Shown here piece by piece: positions 16,970-25,336 of a DNA stretch of 48,792 nt; within the stretch, counting starts at the first letter, position 1, and every line of letters begins with the position of its first letter. This stretch comes from [Clostridium] symbiosum. GTDB taxonomy: Bacteria > Bacillota > Clostridia > Lachnospirales > Lachnospiraceae. Position numbers and translations under genes: made by a program. The notes below the pieces were generated by a model. That model did not search any database. It was given only the letters and a program-made list of their open reading frames with translations, and was not told where the DNA came from. The DNA lies in NCBI GenBank assembly GCA_021769625.1, contig JAETSN010000030.1, positions 1-48,792 of the forward strand, given 5' to 3'.

Positions 16970-17953
16970 ATGAGAAAAGTGAAGTGGGGCGTTCTGGGCA
17001 CGGCATACATTTTTGAGAGAGATACGGCGGAAGGGATGCAGCAGGCGGAAAACTGCGAACTTTACGCGATCGCCGGGCGAAGTATGGAAAAGTCGGAGAG
17101 TTTCAGGGAAAAATACGGTTTTCAGAAGGTATATGGGAGCTATGAGGAGCTTCTTGCGGATCCCGGTGTCGAAGCGGTTTATATCCCGCTGCCGAACACG
17201 ATGCACTATGAGTGGACATTGAAGGCGCTGCGGGCAAAGAAGCATGTGCTCTGCGAAAAGCCGATCGCGCCGACAGCCCGGGAGACGCGGGAGATGTTTG
17301 AAACGGCAAGGGAAAACGGGGTTTATCTGATGGAGGCGTTTGCCTATCAGCACAGTCCGTATATCGCCGCGCTCTGTGAGGAGGTTGGGAAAGGTACGAT
17401 CGGGGAGGTTCGATATATGGAAGCGGCGCTGATCACCTCCGACTATGTGCCGGGCAATATCAGGATGCGCCGGGAGACGCTCGGAGGCTGCACCTATGAT
17501 CTGGGGGTGTACTGCAGCAGCCTGATCCTCCGCGTTCTGCATAAAGAGCCTGAGAGAATACAGGCGGTCAGCACGTTTTCGCCGGAGGGGATCGACCTGT
17601 ATACAACGGTTCTGATGGAATATGATAACGGGGCGAAGGCGAACTTCGTCTGCGGGATGGTTCTCGCCACAGAAAAAAATGCCTGTCTGGACCGGTTCCA
17701 GATTCATGGAACGCTGGGATCTATAGAGTCCGTGAATTTCGGATTTAACGCACCGGGTGAACTGAGTTACCGTGTCAGGACTTTTGACGGAACGGACGAG
17801 GTGCGGACGGTGCCGGTGCTCCAGAATTACCGTCTGGAGGTGGAACAGATGGGGCGGTGTATTGCGGAGAATGAGGCGCCGGCTGTCTCCGAAACGTTCT
17901 CCATTCAAAATGCGGGGATCATCGATCGGATTTTAAAAGAGATTGGCTATTGA
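16970..17953 (+). CDS. Gfo/Idh/MocA-family oxidoreductase
   Basis: The 327-residue product is an NAD(P)-dependent sugar or inositol-type dehydrogenase. The N-terminal Rossmann fold starts VKWGVLGTAYIFERD. The conserved signatures AVYIPLPNTMHYEW and then HVLCEKPIAPTARE follow, the second with the family's EKP lysine. The C-terminal domain contains GGCTYDLGVYC, which carries the usual G.D.G.Y pattern. The start at 16970 is chosen over a GTG at 16937 because AAGGAGG lies about ten bases upstream. The substrate is unknown; maf follows on the same strand. Confidence 0.9.
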   Translation: MRKVKWGVLGTAYIFERDTAEGMQQAENCELYAIAGRSMEKSESFREKYGFQKVYGSYEELLADPGVEAVYIPLPNTMHYEWTLKALRAKKHVLCEKPIAPTARETREMFETARENGVYLMEAFAYQHSPYIAALCEEVGKGTIGEVRYMEAALITSDYVPGNIRMRRETLGGCTYDLGVYCSSLILRVLHKEPERIQAVSTFSPEGIDLYTTVLMEYDNGAKANFVCGMVLATEKNACLDRFQIHGTLGSIESVNFGFNAPGELSYRVRTFDGTDEVRTVPVLQNYRLEVEQMGRCIAENEAPAVSETFSIQNAGIIDRILKEIGY

Positions 17954-18013
17954 ACAGGTTCTGAGAAAGCTGTATTGTGGTAATATCGCAGACAGAAACA
18001 GAGGAGGAAATGT

Positions 18014-18730
18014 ATGAAGAAGATCATATTGGCGTCAGCGTCCCCGAGAAGAAAGGAACTTCTGGCACAGATCGGACTGAAATTTGAGGTAATGCCCAGC
18101 GAGGTGGAGGAAAATCCGGAGAGCACACTGCCGCAGGATATTGTGATAGAGCTGTCAAAACAGAAAGCCAGAGATGTCTGGGGGAAGATCACGGAGGGTG
18201 ACATGAGTGTCACAACGGGTGATGCCGGTGCCGGAGCAGGCGACACTGATGCCGGAGCGGAAGACAGTCGGGGTGACAGTGGAATGGACGGTCAGGTGAA
18301 AGATGAAAGCAGCTGTCAGGTGAGCGGCAGAGATGACAGTCTTGTGATCAGTGCCGATACGGTTGTCGCCATTGAGGGAGAAATTTTAGGAAAACCGAAA
18401 GACGAGGAAGACGCAGCGCGCATGCTCGGCCTGCTCTCCGGAAAGGAGCATCAGGTTTACACCGGCGTTACGATGATCTGGATCAATGAAGAGGGAAAGC
18501 AGGAAGAGTATTCGTTCTATGTATGCACAGGTGTCCTGATGTACCGCATGAACAGGGCGGAGATCATGGAGTATGTCTGCAGCGGCGAGCCCATGGACAA
18601 GGCGGGCGCCTACGCCGTGCAGGGCAGGGCGGCGGCATATATCAAATCGATCCGGGGCGAGTACAGCAACGTGGTGGGTTTGCCGGTGGGAAGGCTTTAT
18701 CAGGAGATGAAGGCGTGGGATCTGGCGTAA
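18014..18730 (+). CDS. maf: Maf-family nucleotide pyrophosphatase with an unusual insertion
   Basis: Maf proteins hydrolyse non-canonical or excess nucleoside triphosphates (dTTP/UTP types) and have been linked to septum inhibition. The N-terminus IILASASPRRKELLAQIG, the ISADTVVA catalytic Asp segment, the LSGKEHQVYTGVT motif and the GEPMDKAGAYAVQG segment are all present. The protein has 238 residues where about 190 is usual. The excess is a Gly/Asp/Ala/Ser-rich stretch at about 60-112 (DNA about 18195-18342), placed just before the catalytic SADT. The reading frame is intact through it. AGGAGG precedes the ATG. Confidence 0.93.
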   Translation: MKKIILASASPRRKELLAQIGLKFEVMPSEVEENPESTLPQDIVIELSKQKARDVWGKITEGDMSVTTGDAGAGAGDTDAGAEDSRGDSGMDGQVKDESSCQVSGRDDSLVISADTVVAIEGEILGKPKDEEDAARMLGLLSGKEHQVYTGVTMIWINEEGKQEEYSFYVCTGVLMYRMNRAEIMEYVCSGEPMDKAGAYAVQGRAAAYIKSIRGEYSNVVGLPVGRLYQEMKAWDLA

Positions 18731-18809
18731 GCGTCCGGCCATCGGCGACGGGACGACATTGGAGCCGGCGCAGGATCTTCAGTAAATCGGCATAGCGGAA
18801 AATACGAAG

Positions 18810-18845
18810 ACACAGCAGGAGGACAGTTTTCTGCTGTGTTTTTGT
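18810..18845 (+). terminator. terminator after maf
   Basis: ACACAGCAG (18810-18818) pairs perfectly with CTGCTGTGT (18831-18839) and runs into TTTTTG. It closes the Gfo/Idh-maf unit. The 150 bases between this site and the regulator gene hold no clear sigma-54 promoter; a TATACT at about 18875 is a possible -10 box. Confidence 0.8.
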
Positions 18846-18991
18846 ATGTCCTTAATTTCGGGCAATTTCGGGCTATACTCTATTAGGACATTATTTTGAT
18901 TTAGTGTCGAAAAGAGAGGGGGAAGTGTCGGAAATTTTGTAGACAGTGAGAAAAATGTCAGACAGAACCCAAAAGAAAGGCAGGATTATGT

Positions 18992-21787
18992 ATGATGGCA
19001 ACACAGGGAAAGGAGTGCGGCGTGAATATTAGAACGAAAGAAGAGATCGTACAATATATGATCAAATATACGGAAAAATTTCGGATGAACTCTGATCTAA
19101 CGCCCTTTACTACCCATGTAGCAGCAGATGAGATCAGGATAAGCCGGAATCTGGCATCTTCTTATCTGAACGATTTGGTAAAGGAGGGGGTGTTGGTCAA
19201 AGCGGGAGGAAGGCCGGTTTATTTTTTTCACAAGAAGACGCTGGAGAAGAAATATCGTCTGCAGTTGGAGGAAAATGAGTTTGATTATCCGGAGGATTTA
19301 TGGGAAATCCTGGCGGAGAGGATAGAGGGAAAAGATGAGGAAAATGTGATCGGATTTTCAGCCACGTTAAACTACTGCATCACACAGTGCAAATCGGCAG
19401 TGAAATATCCGGGATGCGGCGTCCCTGTCCTGATCTGGGGAGAGGCGGGAACGGGAAAGAGTTATCTTGCAAACTATCTTTATCATTATGCCATAGAAAA
19501 CGAAAGTATTGAGGGAAATGCACCGTACAAGATCCTGGAATGCAACGAGACGGATGGAGAAAGCGGGAAAGATGTCGCAAAACTTTGCGGAATGGCGGGA
19601 AGCGCTGGAAAAAGAAGCGGTATGCTGAGAGAGGCGGCGGGAGGTGTTCTGCTTATCAACAATATAGACCGTCTCAGCAAAAAGGGGCAGGAGGCTCTGG
19701 CGGGATATCTGGAGGAGCGGACTTCCAAAAATGATGAAAGAGAGGCAAAGCTGATCATGACGACGAGAAAGAACCCGTCTCTGGTCCTGTCGGAAGCTCT
19801 TTTGTCGCAGATCCCGGTCATCAGTTTTTTGCCGCCCCTGAGGGAGAGAAGCCTGCTGGAAAAAAGGCTTCTGCTGGCACATTTTTTTGAAAAAGAGGAA
19901 AAACATCTGGGATGCCATATCGCGATCAGCAGCAATGTATACAGGATCTTTATGAAATATCCTTTTGAGGGAAACCTGAAAGAGTTAAAAAGCTGTATCA
20001 AAGTGATCTGCGCCAACGCCTTTTTACAGGCGGACAAGCCGAAAGAACTGGAGATAAAAAGCTATCATCTGCCCGGTGAACTGATCTCCTCCGCGGAGCC
20101 GGAAGAAGAGGCGGGCGGCGATTTCGGCAAAATACAGGTCTCTAATCTTGCTATACAGGAGGAAGACAATTATCTGCTGCCTTTTTTGAAGCGGATCCTG
20201 AATGTTTATGACGAATACAGGAAAAATGAGATATCCGAGAAGGATCTGATGCGGAAAGGGAACGAATGGCTGAATGAGTTTTATGATTTCATCGTTTATG
20301 AGAAAAAGTACTCCAACGCAAAGATAACAGCGCTGACGGAAGTCACCGGCAAAGTGCTCGCGAAAGTCAGCAAAAAGCATGAGATATTTCTTCCCACAAA
20401 CTGTGAGTTTGTGCTGGCGAGACTTTTGTATGTCATGACCGGAGATAACACATCCCTGATCAAGTGGCTCAGAAAGAAGGAAGAACCCATCAGGGAATTT
20501 TTGCTCCTGCTTGGGGAGGAGTATCCCGCGGAAGCCTTTATGGCGAAGGAGATGAAACGGTCGCTGGAAGAGGTGCTGGATGTGGAGCTCGAAGACATCA
20601 ACCTGATCTTTCTGATACTGAACATCAAATTTTATAACAGAAAATCGGCGGGCATCAACTATACGGGTATTGTGGCGGCGCATGGATATTCCACGGCGAG
20701 CTCCATCGCAGACGCGGTGAACAAACTGCTTGGGAAGCGGGTGCTGGATGCTTTTGATATGCCGCTCGCGACGGATGTCAATGATATCATACTGAAGATA
20801 AAGGAGGGGCTTTCGGAGGGGAGATTTACGGACAATCTGATCCTGCTGGTGGATATGGGGACGTTGGAAGAGCTGGGGAACATCATCAGTGAATGCAGTT
20901 CGGCCCACATAGGGGTCATCAACAATATTTCCACCAAAACGGCGCTGAGCGTAGGGGAGGGGATCTTAAACGGCGAGAGGACAGAGGATATTTTGAGGAG
21001 AGCCTGTGAGGAGGCAAAAATAGAATATCGGCTGTATGACAATGCGCAAAGAGACGCGGCGATCTTGTTTACCAGCGAATCAGGAACCCCTATGACAAAC
21101 AGGGTCCTGCAGATCTTCAAGGACAGTTTCCCGAAAAAAATGAGAGTGAAGCTGATCGCGGTGGACTGTTCGGGAGGGCTTCACATGGAGATGGAGGCGC
21201 TGTGTGCCCGGTATGAGATCCTGTTCATATCAGGCACGATGGATCCGCAGCTGCCGGACATTCCCTATATCAGTCTGGAGGATATTATAACCAGCGAGTC
21301 CATGGAGGACATAAACAGGCTGCTGAAGCGTTATATGAGCTGGGAGGAACTGAAAATTTTTGATGAAAAACTGGTACAGAATTTTACGTTGCAGAATGTT
21401 TTGCAGTATCTGACGATACTGGATGCGGACAAACTGCTCAGCTATATCAAGATTGCCGTGGATCAGCTTCAGGACAGAATGGATTGTCATTTTTCCGTCA
21501 AGACGATCATCGGCATTTACATCCATATCTGCTGCCTGATGGAACGGCTGGTGACGAAAACGCCGATCACCGATTACGAAAATCTGGAAAATTTCATGAG
21601 GGAGCAGCAGGAGTTTATTCATCTTCTGACGGAGAGTTTCCGGGAACTTACCTCGCAGTATAATGTGGAGCTTCCGATCAGTGAGATCGCGTATTTGCAT
21701 GACTATGTCGGACATGATGCGAACGTGACGGCAAAGGAAGGGGAGAAGAAAGGAGAAATCGGATATGACATTGATGAATTGCATTGA
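18992..21787 (+). CDS. LevR/GfrR-type PTS operon regulator (AAA+, EII and PRD domains)
   Basis: The 931-residue product begins with a winged-helix DNA-binding region (about 10-75), then an AAA+ domain with Walker A GEAGTGKS (about 151-158). A PTS IIA(Man)-like domain follows, with the phosphorylatable H564 in VAAHGYSTASS, then an IIB-like region and a C-terminal PRD with H845 (IYIHICCLMERL) and H903. LevR-family proteins normally activate sigma-54 promoters and respond to phosphorylation by their PTS. Here the GAFTGA loop is absent (AGSAGKRSG at about 200) and the Walker B DE pair reads LINNID. A GTG at 19022 with AGGAG at 19011-19015 is an equally good start. It overlaps the next gene by 23 bases. 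Confidence 0.88.
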   Translation: MMATQGKECGVNIRTKEEIVQYMIKYTEKFRMNSDLTPFTTHVAADEIRISRNLASSYLNDLVKEGVLVKAGGRPVYFFHKKTLEKKYRLQLEENEFDYPEDLWEILAERIEGKDEENVIGFSATLNYCITQCKSAVKYPGCGVPVLIWGEAGTGKSYLANYLYHYAIENESIEGNAPYKILECNETDGESGKDVAKLCGMAGSAGKRSGMLREAAGGVLLINNIDRLSKKGQEALAGYLEERTSKNDEREAKLIMTTRKNPSLVLSEALLSQIPVISFLPPLRERSLLEKRLLLAHFFEKEEKHLGCHIAISSNVYRIFMKYPFEGNLKELKSCIKVICANAFLQADKPKELEIKSYHLPGELISSAEPEEEAGGDFGKIQVSNLAIQEEDNYLLPFLKRILNVYDEYRKNEISEKDLMRKGNEWLNEFYDFIVYEKKYSNAKITALTEVTGKVLAKVSKKHEIFLPTNCEFVLARLLYVMTGDNTSLIKWLRKKEEPIREFLLLLGEEYPAEAFMAKEMKRSLEEVLDVELEDINLIFLILNIKFYNRKSAGINYTGIVAAHGYSTASSIADAVNKLLGKRVLDAFDMPLATDVNDIILKIKEGLSEGRFTDNLILLVDMGTLEELGNIISECSSAHIGVINNISTKTALSVGEGILNGERTEDILRRACEEAKIEYRLYDNAQRDAAILFTSESGTPMTNRVLQIFKDSFPKKMRVKLIAVDCSGGLHMEMEALCARYEILFISGTMDPQLPDIPYISLEDIITSESMEDINRLLKRYMSWEELKIFDEKLVQNFTLQNVLQYLTILDADKLLSYIKIAVDQLQDRMDCHFSVKTIIGIYIHICCLMERLVTKTPITDYENLENFMREQQEFIHLLTESFRELTSQYNVELPISEIAYLHDYVGHDANVTAKEGEKKGEIGYDIDELH

Positions 21788-22823
21788 AAGGATTCCCGAA
21801 AAGCTGGTGGAGATTTCGGAAAGAAAGTTCGGCGGCTGCCCTGTAGGCGGGGGTGCCGGGGAGATCGTTATCGTGGCGAGCGGATCCTCCTACAACGCGG
21901 CGTTTACGGCAAAGATGTTTCTGGAAAACACCTGCGGATTCAGGGTGACATTGATGTACCCGAATATTTTTGTAAACTATGCCCCCTGTATCCGAAAAGA
22001 GGCCCTGTATCTGTTTATCTCCCAGGGAGGACAGACCAGGCTGGTATACGAAGGGCTGCTTCTGGCAAAAGAGGCAGGGTGCATCACATATGCGATGACG
22101 GCGGAAAGGGACTGTGTCATCGCGGAGGCGGCAGATCATTTTGTGGATATGGGCTGCGGTGAGGAGGAATATCTGTACCGCACGATAGGATTTTCGGCAA
22201 CCGCGGCATCTGTGATGATGCTGGGAGCGTACCTTGCGCTGGAACAGGGAAGGATCGGGGAAGAAAAACTGGAGGAGATAAAAGAAGACTTATGCCGGGC
22301 GGCAGGGAATCTGGAACAGATAAAACGGGATACGCTTGGCTGGTATGAGGCGAACAGGTTTTCCCTGTTGAGACGCAACACGATGCTTGTCTCCGCAACG
22401 GGGGATCTCTGGCCGATCGCGCAGGAGTCGGATATCAAGGCGATGGAGATGGTGCCCATGATGACGAAGAGCTACGAGCTGGAGGAGTTCATCCATGGCC
22501 CCCAGAATGCATTCCATGACGGTATGCTGTTTATCCTGTATTCCAAGGAGGGAGAAGATGAGGAGAAAGTAAGGAAAATAGCAGCTTTTCTGAAAAAGGA
22601 GATCGGATTTTGCGCAGTGGTGGGAAAGGCGGCGGATGAGGAGGACAAAAGGGACATGGCGTTATCCGCGAAGAGCAGGTATTTTGCCCCGCTGGAATAT
22701 ATCACCTTTATGCAGGTGGCGGCGTTTAAGATGGCGGATGCAAGGGGAAGAGACCTGTCGAGAGGTGTGAACAGTGTCATTGGACAATATATTCAGAAAA
22801 CAGTGGAGAGGAAAAACAGATGA
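21765..22823 (+). CDS. SIS-domain sugar-phosphate deglycase/isomerase (GfrF/FrlB-like)
   Basis: The 352-residue product has two SIS domains like the isomerase half of GlmS and like FrlB/GfrE/GfrF. The first has VIVASGSSYNAAF and LFISQGGQTRLVYE; the second has MLVSATGD and the conserved SYELEEFIHGPQNAF, in which Glu and His are the expected catalytic residues. Known relatives split 6-phospho-fructoselysine or 6-phospho-glucoselysine into sugar phosphate and lysine. Its place between a LevR-type regulator and a mannose-type PTS matches the Salmonella gfr layout, though only one deglycase is present here. The substrate is inferred, not shown. Confidence 0.82.
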   Translation: MTLMNCIERIPEKLVEISERKFGGCPVGGGAGEIVIVASGSSYNAAFTAKMFLENTCGFRVTLMYPNIFVNYAPCIRKEALYLFISQGGQTRLVYEGLLLAKEAGCITYAMTAERDCVIAEAADHFVDMGCGEEEYLYRTIGFSATAASVMMLGAYLALEQGRIGEEKLEEIKEDLCRAAGNLEQIKRDTLGWYEANRFSLLRRNTMLVSATGDLWPIAQESDIKAMEMVPMMTKSYELEEFIHGPQNAFHDGMLFILYSKEGEDEEKVRKIAAFLKKEIGFCAVVGKAADEEDKRDMALSAKSRYFAPLEYITFMQVAAFKMADARGRDLSRGVNSVIGQYIQKTVERKNR

Positions 22824-23227
22824 AAAAGATTTTGATCGCGACACATGCAACCTATGCGGCGGGGATCAGGGCGGCGGCGGAGCTCATCTTAGGCCCGCAG
22901 CCCGGGATAACGACGATCTGTGCCTATACGGAGGGGGTCATTCTGGAAAAGGCACTGGAGGAATATTTTGATGCCTGTATGCCGGACGAGGAGGTGGTCG
23001 TGCTGACCGATATTTACGGCGGCAGTGTCAATCAGGCATGTATGAAATATATGGAGAGGCCCGGGGTGCACCTTCTGACCGGCGTCAATCTGGCGCTTTT
23101 GCTGCAGGTGATAACCACGGAGGATATGGAGGAGCTTCAGGAAGCGGTAAATGAGGCAAGGGAACAGATCAGTTATGTGAATGAAACGATGACTGTATCA
23201 GTCAACGATGATTTTGCGGATCTGTAA
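22820..23227 (+). CDS. PTS mannose-family EIIA component
   Basis: The 135-residue product takes phosphate from HPr and passes it to EIIB. H9 in LIATHATYAAGI is the expected phosphorylation site, and the VVVLTDIYGGSVNQ strand-loop is the usual interface region of EIIA(Man). It is a single-domain IIA, not the IIAB fusion. It overlaps the SIS gene by four bases (ATGA), showing tight coupling. Confidence 0.92.
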   Translation: MKKILIATHATYAAGIRAAAELILGPQPGITTICAYTEGVILEKALEEYFDACMPDEEVVVLTDIYGGSVNQACMKYMERPGVHLLTGVNLALLLQVITTEDMEELQEAVNEAREQISYVNETMTVSVNDDFADL

Positions 23228-23254
23228 AGAGATAAAAGAAAAGGAGGGGTAAAA

Positions 23255-23740
23255 ATGATACTGAAAATCAGGATTGACGACAGGCTGCTGCATGGGCAGG
23301 TGGCGTACAGTTGGAAATCCGCATTGAGTTACGATGCCATTGTGATCGTGAGCGACAGCGCAGCGAAGGATGAGATGAGAAAGACCGCCTTAAAATTGTG
23401 CTGTCCGGATGGGGTGAAGCTGGCGACCAGGACCGTGGAGGCGGGAGCGGAACTGCTGAAAAATCCCAAGCTGAAGAACATGCGGGTATTTGTGATCGCG
23501 CCGGACCCGGAGACGGTCTACCGGCTTGTGGGACTTCTGGAAGAAAAACCGGCGGTCAACATAGGCGGTATGCAGATGCATGAGGGGAAAAGGATGTTTT
23601 CCAAGGCAGTGTATGTGGACAGCGAAGATGTGGAGTATATGGATAAGCTTGTGGAGATGGGGTATAAGCTGGAGATCCAGGAAGTGCCCGCCACACCCGT
23701 ATCCGAGTATCAGACTGTAAGAAAGAATTGGAGGGATTAA
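23255..23740 (+). CDS. PTS mannose/fructose/sorbose-family EIIB component
   Basis: The 161-residue product is a typical IIB of the mannose family. H13 in RIDDRLLHGQVA is the active-site histidine that is phosphorylated by EIIA and donates to the sugar. The later ALKLCCPDGVKL and VNIGGMQM segments fit the family. It has a strong AAGGAGGGG site and is followed almost without gap by EIIC. Confidence 0.94.
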   Translation: MILKIRIDDRLLHGQVAYSWKSALSYDAIVIVSDSAAKDEMRKTALKLCCPDGVKLATRTVEAGAELLKNPKLKNMRVFVIAPDPETVYRLVGLLEEKPAVNIGGMQMHEGKRMFSKAVYVDSEDVEYMDKLVEMGYKLEIQEVPATPVSEYQTVRKNWRD

Positions 23741-23742
23741 AA

Positions 23743-24528
23743 ATGTATGAAGCTTTGATAGTAGGCCTTATTTTGGGCGCACTATGGTTTGTGGAGAAAT
23801 TTTTTGGGACATGTATGGTGATAAGGCCGCTCGTGGTATCTCCCCTTGTGGGGCTTGCGCTGGGAGACCTGCAGACAGGGGTTATCATCGGCGCGACACT
23901 GGAACTGGTGTTTATGGGAGCGATCCAGATCGGAGGAGCTGTGCCGCCGGATGCGCTGGTGGGCGCAGGACTGGGCACCGCGTTTGCCATCCTGACCGAT
24001 CAGGGGCCGGAAATTGCGTTGACGCTGGCGCTGCCCATCGCTATTTTGGCACAGTCCATCAAAGTGCTGCTCTTTATCATCCGAAGCGGTTTTATGACAC
24101 CGGCGATGAAATATGCGGCGGCGGGCGATATCAAAAAGATGAAGATGCTGAACTACGGAGGACTTTTGCTGCAGTGCCTTATGTATTTCGCGGTAGCCTT
24201 TGTGGCGATCATGTTTGGCTCGGCGGCAGTGGAAGCTTTTGTCAATCATATCCCGGAGAATATCATGCAGGGACTGAATGTGGCGGGCGGCCTGCTTCCG
24301 GCGGTAGGTTTTGCACTTTTGCTGCTCCCGATGATGAATGTGAAGAACGTGATCTATTTTGTGTTCGGTTTCATTCTGATATCCTATTTAAACCTGCCGA
24401 TCATGGCGGTGACGATCTGCGGCCTTGTGCTTGCCTTTATCGTTACATATGAGAAGGGAATGATGCAGCCAAAGACGGCGGCAGTGTCAGGAAACAGTGA
24501 TGGAGAGGAGGATTTATTCGATGAGTAA
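23743..24528 (+). CDS. PTS mannose-family EIIC component
   Basis: This is the sugar-conducting membrane subunit. The 261-residue product has about seven to eight hydrophobic segments and the family's PLVVSPLVGLALGDLQTG and ELVFMGAIQIGGAVPPD signatures. The start at 23743 is preferred to the in-frame ATG at 23728 because GGAGGG lies eight bases upstream and the shorter start avoids the overlap with EIIB. Its end overlaps EIID by eight bases. Confidence 0.93.
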   Translation: MYEALIVGLILGALWFVEKFFGTCMVIRPLVVSPLVGLALGDLQTGVIIGATLELVFMGAIQIGGAVPPDALVGAGLGTAFAILTDQGPEIALTLALPIAILAQSIKVLLFIIRSGFMTPAMKYAAAGDIKKMKMLNYGGLLLQCLMYFAVAFVAIMFGSAAVEAFVNHIPENIMQGLNVAGGLLPAVGFALLLLPMMNVKNVIYFVFGFILISYLNLPIMAVTICGLVLAFIVTYEKGMMQPKTAAVSGNSDGEEDLFDE

Positions 24529-25336
24529 GGAAGCATTGTCAAAAGAAGATAAAAAATTAGTGATGGAGTTATTTAAAAGCTCCTTCATGCTGGAAGGCTG
24601 CTACAATTATGAGAGACAGCAGGCTCTTGGATATGCCATTGCGATATGGCCGGCGATCAAAACTTTTTACCATACAAAGGAAGTGCAGGCAAAAGCGCTG
24701 GTAAGACATATGGAGATCTTCAATACGACGCCCCATGTGCTCACGGCGATCACCGGTGTAAACGCGGCGCTGGAAAAAGAGGCGAGCAGCAACCCGGATT
24801 TTGATACGACATCCATCAACAGCATCAAAGTGGGACTGATGGGGCCTTTTGCGGGAATCGGAGATTCGTTCTTCTGGGGGACACTGCGCATTATCGCAGT
24901 GGCGATCGGCATCTCCCTGGCGCAGCAGGGCAGTGCCTTCGGGTTTATCCTGTTCCTTCTGCTGTTCAATATACCGCATGTGATCATCAAATACTATCTG
25001 ACGGTGGCGGGTTATAAATTCGGAACAGGGCTGATGGGGAACGCGAAGGAGAGCGGCATCCTGCAGATGATCAGCAAAGGGGCGACCATAGTAGGCCTGA
25101 TGGTGGTCGGCGGAATGAGCGCGTCGATGGTAAGCCTGAGCACACCGCTGGAAGTAACGTTGGGAGAGACCTCCTTTGCCATTCAGGGATATCTGGATCA
25201 GATTTTCCCGCTTCTGCTGCCGTTCCTCTATGTGCTGGCGATGTTCGGTCTTTTGAAAAAGGGCGTCAGCGCCACCCGGATCCTGCTGATCACGATAGCG
25301 GTGGGCATTGTCGGAGCGTTGATCGGTATATTTTAA
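24521..25336 (+). CDS. PTS mannose-family EIID component
   Basis: EIID is the partner membrane subunit found only in the mannose family. The 271-residue product has the N-terminal amphipathic region with SFMLEGCYNYERQQALGYA and the HMEIFNTTPHVLTAITGVNAALE signature, the GLMGPFAGIGDSFFWGTLR motif and a hydrophobic C-terminus. The start at 24521 is supported by GGAGAGGAGG upstream. With EIIA, B and C it makes a complete four-gene transporter. The stop codon directly abuts the YitT start. Confidence 0.94.
   Translation: MSKEALSKEDKKLVMELFKSSFMLEGCYNYERQQALGYAIAIWPAIKTFYHTKEVQAKALVRHMEIFNTTPHVLTAITGVNAALEKEASSNPDFDTTSINSIKVGLMGPFAGIGDSFFWGTLRIIAVAIGISLAQQGSAFGFILFLLLFNIPHVIIKYYLTVAGYKFGTGLMGNAKESGILQMISKGATIVGLMVVGGMSASMVSLSTPLEVTLGETSFAIQGYLDQIFPLLLPFLYVLAMFGLLKKGVSATRILLITIAVGIVGALIGIF

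Noticed and set aside
18846-18991. Sigma-54 promoter before the LevR-type gene
   Set aside because: No TGGCAC-N5-TTGC pattern at proper spacing was found on either strand.
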